From Arthrobacter sp. YN (GTDB lineage Bacteria; Actinomycetota; Actinomycetes; Actinomycetales; Micrococcaceae), in contig NZ_CP022436.1 in the NCBI RefSeq assembly GCF_002224285.1, forward strand, positions 2,542,001 through 2,606,000: a stretch of 64,000 nucleotides of DNA, read 5' to 3'. How positions within the stretch are numbered: position 1 is the stretch's first letter; each line of letters begins with the position of its first letter. Made by a program: the position numbers and the translations under genes. Under the pieces are notes generated by a model. That model was not told the origin of the DNA. It worked only from the letters and a program-made list of their open reading frames with translations, and did not search any database. Shown here in pieces: positions 60,673-64,000 of this stretch.

Positions 60673-61917
60673 TCAGGCCCCGGGCCGTCCGGGCCAAGCC
60701 TTGCCCGCCCAAGGATCGTAGTCGGCAAGGAGTTCCCGCTGCGGCGGGCGCTCGCTGTCAGGAACGTGCTGCAGGTTGACCCGAACCCTGTACCAGAGCG
60801 AACTGGATCCCCTCATCCCGTCAATGAGGACATCTGCCGGGTGCAAGGCGGAGACGAGGTCCGGGTGCCGTTCTTTCCATTCTTCCAGCGCGGCGAGGGC
60901 CTCTGGTTTTGTTTTGGTGCGGGCAACCTCGATGAGCGGCATCGTGGACCTCCGGCGGCCTGAGCCGTCCCCGCTCCGCGGAGCCTTTTCCGCCGGACCC
61001 AGCTCGGCAGCCAACGCCAGCAGCCCGTCGAGTGACCCCACGGCGTGGTCGATGCCGGCGTGGGGATCACCCACATCGGCATAGCGGCCAGGGACAGTGA
61101 GGACCGTAAACTGGTTTGGCCGGGCTGAACGTACTTCTGCCCAGGTCAATGGCGTTGAGACGCGGGCATCGGGGAGTGACCGGACCGAGTAGGCGGAAGC
61201 AACGGTTCGGTCCTTGGCGTTCTGGTTGAAGTCGACGAACACGCTTTCACCCCGTTCCTCTTTCCACCATCTGGCGGTGGCGAGCCCCGGAGCGCGGTTC
61301 TCCACCTCACGGGCCAGGGTTTCAGCGGCAAGACGCACCTCGCGGTAGGACCAGTCCGGCGCGATCCGCACCAGGATGTGAAGCCCGCGCGAACCGCTCG
61401 TCTTCGGCCATCCCACCAACCCGACGTCGTCGAGTACGTCTTGCGCGACGTATGCGGTATCCACGATCTGTGACCAATCCACTCCCGGCATGGGGTCGAG
61501 GTCCACGCGAAGCTCATCAGGGTGCTCCAGGTCCTCGGCGCGGACGGGGTGCGGATTGAGGTCAAGGCAGCCAAGGTTCACTACCCAGGCCAAGCCCGCG
61601 GCGTCCCGGATGACCGTTTCTTCAGCGGAGGTTCCGGAGGAGTATTGGAGCGTAGCTGTGTCGATGAACGGCGGATGGTTTTCCGGCACGCGCTTTTGGA
61701 AGAACGGCTCTGCATCGATGCCTTTGGGGAAGCGCTTAAGGACCATCGGCCGGCCGCCGGCTCCCCTCAGCGCACCATCTGCCACCTCAAGGTAGTAGCG
61801 GACCAGATCGAGTTTAGTCAGCCCGGGTTCCGGGAAAACCACTTTGTCCGGATTCGAGACACGAACCTCGGCGCCGTCAATGTCGAGGATCTCCGCGGGG
61901 GTCTTGGAGGGGCTCAT
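60673..61917 (-). CDS. LigD-type polymerase/primase domain protein
   Basis: The 414-residue product is the DNA polymerase (primase-polymerase) module of bacterial non-homologous end joining. The N-terminal region (SNPDKVVFPEPGLTKLDLVRYY) and KRFPKGIDAEPFFQKR are typical. The catalytic metal site is DELRVDLDPMPG, and TSGSRGLHILVRI and PNQFTVLTVPGRYADVGDP follow. It lacks ligase and nuclease modules, so it is a stand-alone LigD-like polymerase. A C-terminal stretch (about 300-414) is less conserved. No ku gene is in the window. It is followed immediately by the antiporter gene. Confidence 0.9.
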   Translation of the reverse strand: MSPSKTPAEILDIDGAEVRVSNPDKVVFPEPGLTKLDLVRYYLEVADGALRGAGGRPMVLKRFPKGIDAEPFFQKRVPENHPPFIDTATLQYSSGTSAEETVIRDAAGLAWVVNLGCLDLNPHPVRAEDLEHPDELRVDLDPMPGVDWSQIVDTAYVAQDVLDDVGLVGWPKTSGSRGLHILVRIAPDWSYREVRLAAETLAREVENRAPGLATARWWKEERGESVFVDFNQNAKDRTVASAYSVRSLPDARVSTPLTWAEVRSARPNQFTVLTVPGRYADVGDPHAGIDHAVGSLDGLLALAAELGPAEKAPRSGDGSGRRRSTMPLIEVARTKTKPEALAALEEWKERHPDLVSALHPADVLIDGMRGSSSLWYRVRVNLQHVPDSERPPQRELLADYDPWAGKAWPGRPGA

Positions 61918-62062
61918 GCGGTCACGCTAGCAACGAACGGCTGTCCCAGCCAGAGGAATCGAAGAAAAAGTGGTTCCATGCCGTTACCGCACCCACCGGA
62001 ATTGCAGAACTGGCGTTTAAATTAAAAGTAGGTATGGTGATAGTGAAGCACCTAGGAATGGA

Positions 62063-62206
62063 GTGATTGGATTGTCAGGAAAGTCCCCAAACGGAGCAAA
62101 GTCGAAAAAGTCTGGAAAGACCATATTGGAGAAGCGTGCGGAAAAGAGGGCAAAGGCTGAGGGTAGCGAAAACGTCTTCTCCAAACCGCGAAAGAACCAG
62201 AGGTAG
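62063..62206 (+). CDS. Small basic hypothetical protein
   Basis: A 47-codon frame from GTG 62063 (or TTG 62072) reads SGKSPNGAKSKKSGKTILEK, then RAEKRAKAEGSENVF, and ends SKPRKNQR. AGGAATGGAG precedes it. The highly Lys/Arg-rich composition and good ribosome-binding site make it credible; another frame over the same bases gives only an arginine-rich shadow. I do not recognise a named family. It lies in an AT-richer islet. Confidence 0.5.
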   Translation: MIGLSGKSPNGAKSKKSGKTILEKRAEKRAKAEGSENVFSKPRKNQR

Positions 62207-62281
62207 CCATAGGTCCGGCAAGTCCTCGCAAGGACGGATCAGACGTGATGGATTAATCGTTGAGGTTATGAAAGTGCATCA

Positions 62282-62632
62282 ATGAAACAAAAAGTCTTGG
62301 CACTTATTGTGCCTGCCCGGATATCTTCACCCATTGGATTGGAATGGATTGGGTATGGTCTGGACCTTCGGCAGAAATTGGTAAAAGGTAATGTCGGGAC
62401 AATTAACGGAAGGGGTTGGCACGTTTTCCTGAATGATGAGGCCGAGTTCATTCCCCTGCCCCTTAACCCGCGCGCAGAGGTGTTGATCCGCGAAGCGGGC
62501 CTTCAGGTTGAGGACACCATCAGTGGCGACGCAATCTTCCTCGGCCATGCAAGCAACGGTGAGGACACCTGCGTCCCGGAACACTTGTTGACCATGGCGG
62601 AGCGCCTCTTCGAGACCCGTTTGGCGGCCTAG
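62282..62632 (+). CDS. DUF3846-like hypothetical protein
   Basis: The 116-residue product starts MKQKVLALIVPARISSPIG and contains GNVGTINGRGWHVFLNDEAE, LPLNPRAEVLI and TISGDAIFLGH. The order of a short beta segment, an NPRA motif and a GDAIFLG strand resembles DUF3846 proteins, which are often linked to mobile elements; this match is tentative. The first half is AT-rich compared with the surroundings. It has no clear operon partner. Confidence 0.6.
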   Translation: MKQKVLALIVPARISSPIGLEWIGYGLDLRQKLVKGNVGTINGRGWHVFLNDEAEFIPLPLNPRAEVLIREAGLQVEDTISGDAIFLGHASNGEDTCVPEHLLTMAERLFETRLAA

Positions 62633-62715
62633 TGGCCATCCAGCCGATGCAAAGGCAATCCGACTATATTTGGCCATGTCAGCCCACCACCATCCTCTGA
62701 GGGAGTCTGCACACT

Positions 62716-64000
62716 ATGGCCAAGGAACTCGCCACCCAGCTCATCGAACAACTCCAGGCTGCCGGCGTGCAGCGGATCTACGGAATCGTTGGTGACAGCC
62801 TCAACCCGATCGTGGACGCTGTTCGCCAGACCGGGGGTTCGGCGAAGGGAGGCATCGACTGGATCCATGTCCGCCACGAGGAGGCGGCAGCTTTCGCCGC
62901 AGCTGCGGAGGCGCAATTAACCGGCAGGCTTGCCGTCTGCGCAGGATCGTGCGGCCCCGGCAATTTGCACTTGATCAACGGCCTGTACGATGCCAACCGC
63001 ACTGGAGCCCCGGTGCTGGCCATCGCCTCGCATATCCCCAGCAAGCAGATCGGCAGCGGCTTCTTCCAGGAAACGCATCCGGACCGGCTGTTTACGGAAT
63101 GCTCGGTGTATTCGGAATTGATCAGTACCGCCGAGCAGGCACCACGGGTCATGCACAGTGCCATCCAGAACGCCATTGCCCTCAGGGGAGTCTCGGTGGT
63201 CACCCTCCCGGGCGACATCGCCGGCCTCGAAGCCACGGTCCCCACGCCGGCGCCTGCCACCTTCCGGCCCGCAACAGTGGTGCCCGATCCTGCGAGCGTC
63301 CAGGACTTGGCCAAGGCCATTAACGACGCCGATAAGGTGGCTGTTTTCGCCGGTGCCGGCGTTGCAGGGGCCCACAGGGAACTCATGGCGCTGGCAGAGC
63401 TCATCAAAGCTCCCATTGGCCACTCCCTCCGGGGCAAGGACTTTGTTCAATACGACAATCCGTTCGACATTGGCATGACCGGGTTGCTCGGCTACGGTGC
63501 TGCAGCGGAGGGCATCGAGGACGCAGACCTGCTGATCCTGCTGGGTACCGACTTCCCCTACGATCAATTCCTCCCGGATACCCGGACAGCCCAAGTGGAC
63601 CGGGCCGCGCAGCGGCTGGGCCGGCGGACCGACGTCGATATTGCCGTCCACGGCGACGTCCTGCCAACCCTTCAAGCGCTGCTGCCACTGATCCAAGCGA
63701 AGAAGAACCGCCGGTTCCTGGATCAGATGCTCAAGAAGCACGACCGCCTGATGAACAAAGCCGTGGGCGCCTACACCCGCAAAGTGGAGAAGAAGCAGCC
63801 GATACACCCCGAGTACGCTGCCTCCTTGCTGGACCAGGTTGCAGCAGAGGACGCCATCTTCACGGCTGACACCGGCATGTGCAACGTCTGGACCGCGCGC
63901 TACATCAACCCGTTGGGCACGCGGCGACTGATCGGTTCCTTCCTTCACGGCTCCATGGCCAACGCCCTGCCGCACGCGATTGGTGCGCAAGTGGCATATC
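62716..64000 (+). CDS. poxB: ThDP-dependent pyruvate oxidase/dehydrogenase (PoxB-like), 3' end missing
   Basis: The frame is open to the right edge; 428 of about 575 residues are visible. It has the N-terminal pyrimidine-binding domain with VGDSLNP and the catalytic Glu in HVRHEEAAAFAA, then GSCGPGNLHLINGLYDA, the FAD-binding middle domain (VAVFAGAGV) and the start of the pyrophosphate domain (FTADTGMCNVWTARY). This order fits pyruvate:quinone oxidoreductase, which turns pyruvate into acetate and CO2 at the membrane. The C-terminal membrane-binding end lies outside. GAGGGAG lies about 12 bases before the ATG, and TATATT (62665-62670) may be a -10. Confidence 0.92.
   Translation, partial: MAKELATQLIEQLQAAGVQRIYGIVGDSLNPIVDAVRQTGGSAKGGIDWIHVRHEEAAAFAAAAEAQLTGRLAVCAGSCGPGNLHLINGLYDANRTGAPVLAIASHIPSKQIGSGFFQETHPDRLFTECSVYSELISTAEQAPRVMHSAIQNAIALRGVSVVTLPGDIAGLEATVPTPAPATFRPATVVPDPASVQDLAKAINDADKVAVFAGAGVAGAHRELMALAELIKAPIGHSLRGKDFVQYDNPFDIGMTGLLGYGAAAEGIEDADLLILLGTDFPYDQFLPDTRTAQVDRAAQRLGRRTDVDIAVHGDVLPTLQALLPLIQAKKNRRFLDQMLKKHDRLMNKAVGAYTRKVEKKQPIHPEYAASLLDQVAAEDAIFTADTGMCNVWTARYINPLGTRRLIGSFLHGSMANALPHAIGAQVAY

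Noticed and set aside
1..64000. CRISPR arrays, tRNA or rRNA genes, insertion sequences, prophage genes
   Set aside because: I saw no repeat-spacer pattern, cloverleaf-like sequence, transposase or integrase motif on either strand.

Overview
The window looks like chromosomal DNA from a high-GC Gram-positive actinobacterium, most likely Arthrobacter/Paenarthrobacter or another member of the Micrococcaceae. The grounds are the high GC content with frequent GTG/TTG starts, a mycothione reductase, the SCO1664/DUF3090/MSMEG_4193 gene trio, a DesA3-type desaturase with its Rv3230c-type reductase, and DtxR/IdeR-type iron boxes. The genus assignment is inference; no rRNA or tRNA gene is visible.

Layout. 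1-5.7 kb: end of a kdp operon (kdpB cut by the window edge, then kdpC, kdpD, kdpE) for K+ uptake and its two-component control. 5.8-12.4 kb: an iron block. A DtxR-type box precedes a ferric-iron fbpABC importer, and a second box lies directly in front of an 867-residue adenylation-thiolation-acyltransferase-3 fusion protein. 12.4-22.3 kb: a mixed accessory-looking stretch with a frameshifted small membrane gene, a RibD/DHFR-like reductase, a VOC protein, mycothione reductase, a GH3 glycosidase, an MGDG-synthase-like glycosyltransferase, a VOC gene remnant, and an aminotransferase/2-hydroxyacid dehydrogenase pair. 22.3-25 kb: an intergenic region rich in inverted repeats, then the reductase/desaturase operon. 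25-27.4 kb: the SCO1664, DUF3090 and phosphomutase trio. 27.5-31.3 kb: a tightly overlapping operon of homoserine dehydrogenase, aldehyde dehydrogenase and aspartate ammonia-lyase, which reads as a route from homoserine to fumarate.

31.5-33.9 kb: an AAA ATPase, a DUF808 membrane protein and a tiny acidic ORF. 33.9-42.5 kb: a LacI regulator with two operator-like palindromes, then a complete peptide-type (SBP_bac_5) ABC importer translationally coupled to an intracellular GH32 fructosidase, suggesting fructo-oligosaccharide uptake and hydrolysis. 42.5-48.6 kb: an SDR gene, a strong terminator, a PrpF/MatC operon with a divergent LysR regulator, a DJ-1/PfpI protein and a ChaB/Rho-N protein. 48.7-53.7 kb: a third DtxR-type box in front of another peptide-type ABC importer, which suggests uptake of an iron-related ligand. 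53.7-64 kb: metallo-hydrolase, amino-acid permease, DinB-like protein, DUF2945 protein, sulfide:quinone reductase-like enzyme, SDR, cation/proton antiporter, LigD-type polymerase, two small genes in an AT-richer islet, and a pyruvate-oxidase-type ThDP enzyme cut by the right edge.

Six genes carry an apparent single-base frameshift: about 12.66, 18.13, 31.14, 52.01, 53.67 and 56.68 kb. In each, the correct C-terminus continues in a neighbouring frame. Five fit one missing base, four of them within short G or C runs, and one fits an extra A. This pattern looks more like consensus sequencing error than biology, and the affected genes are probably intact in the organism.
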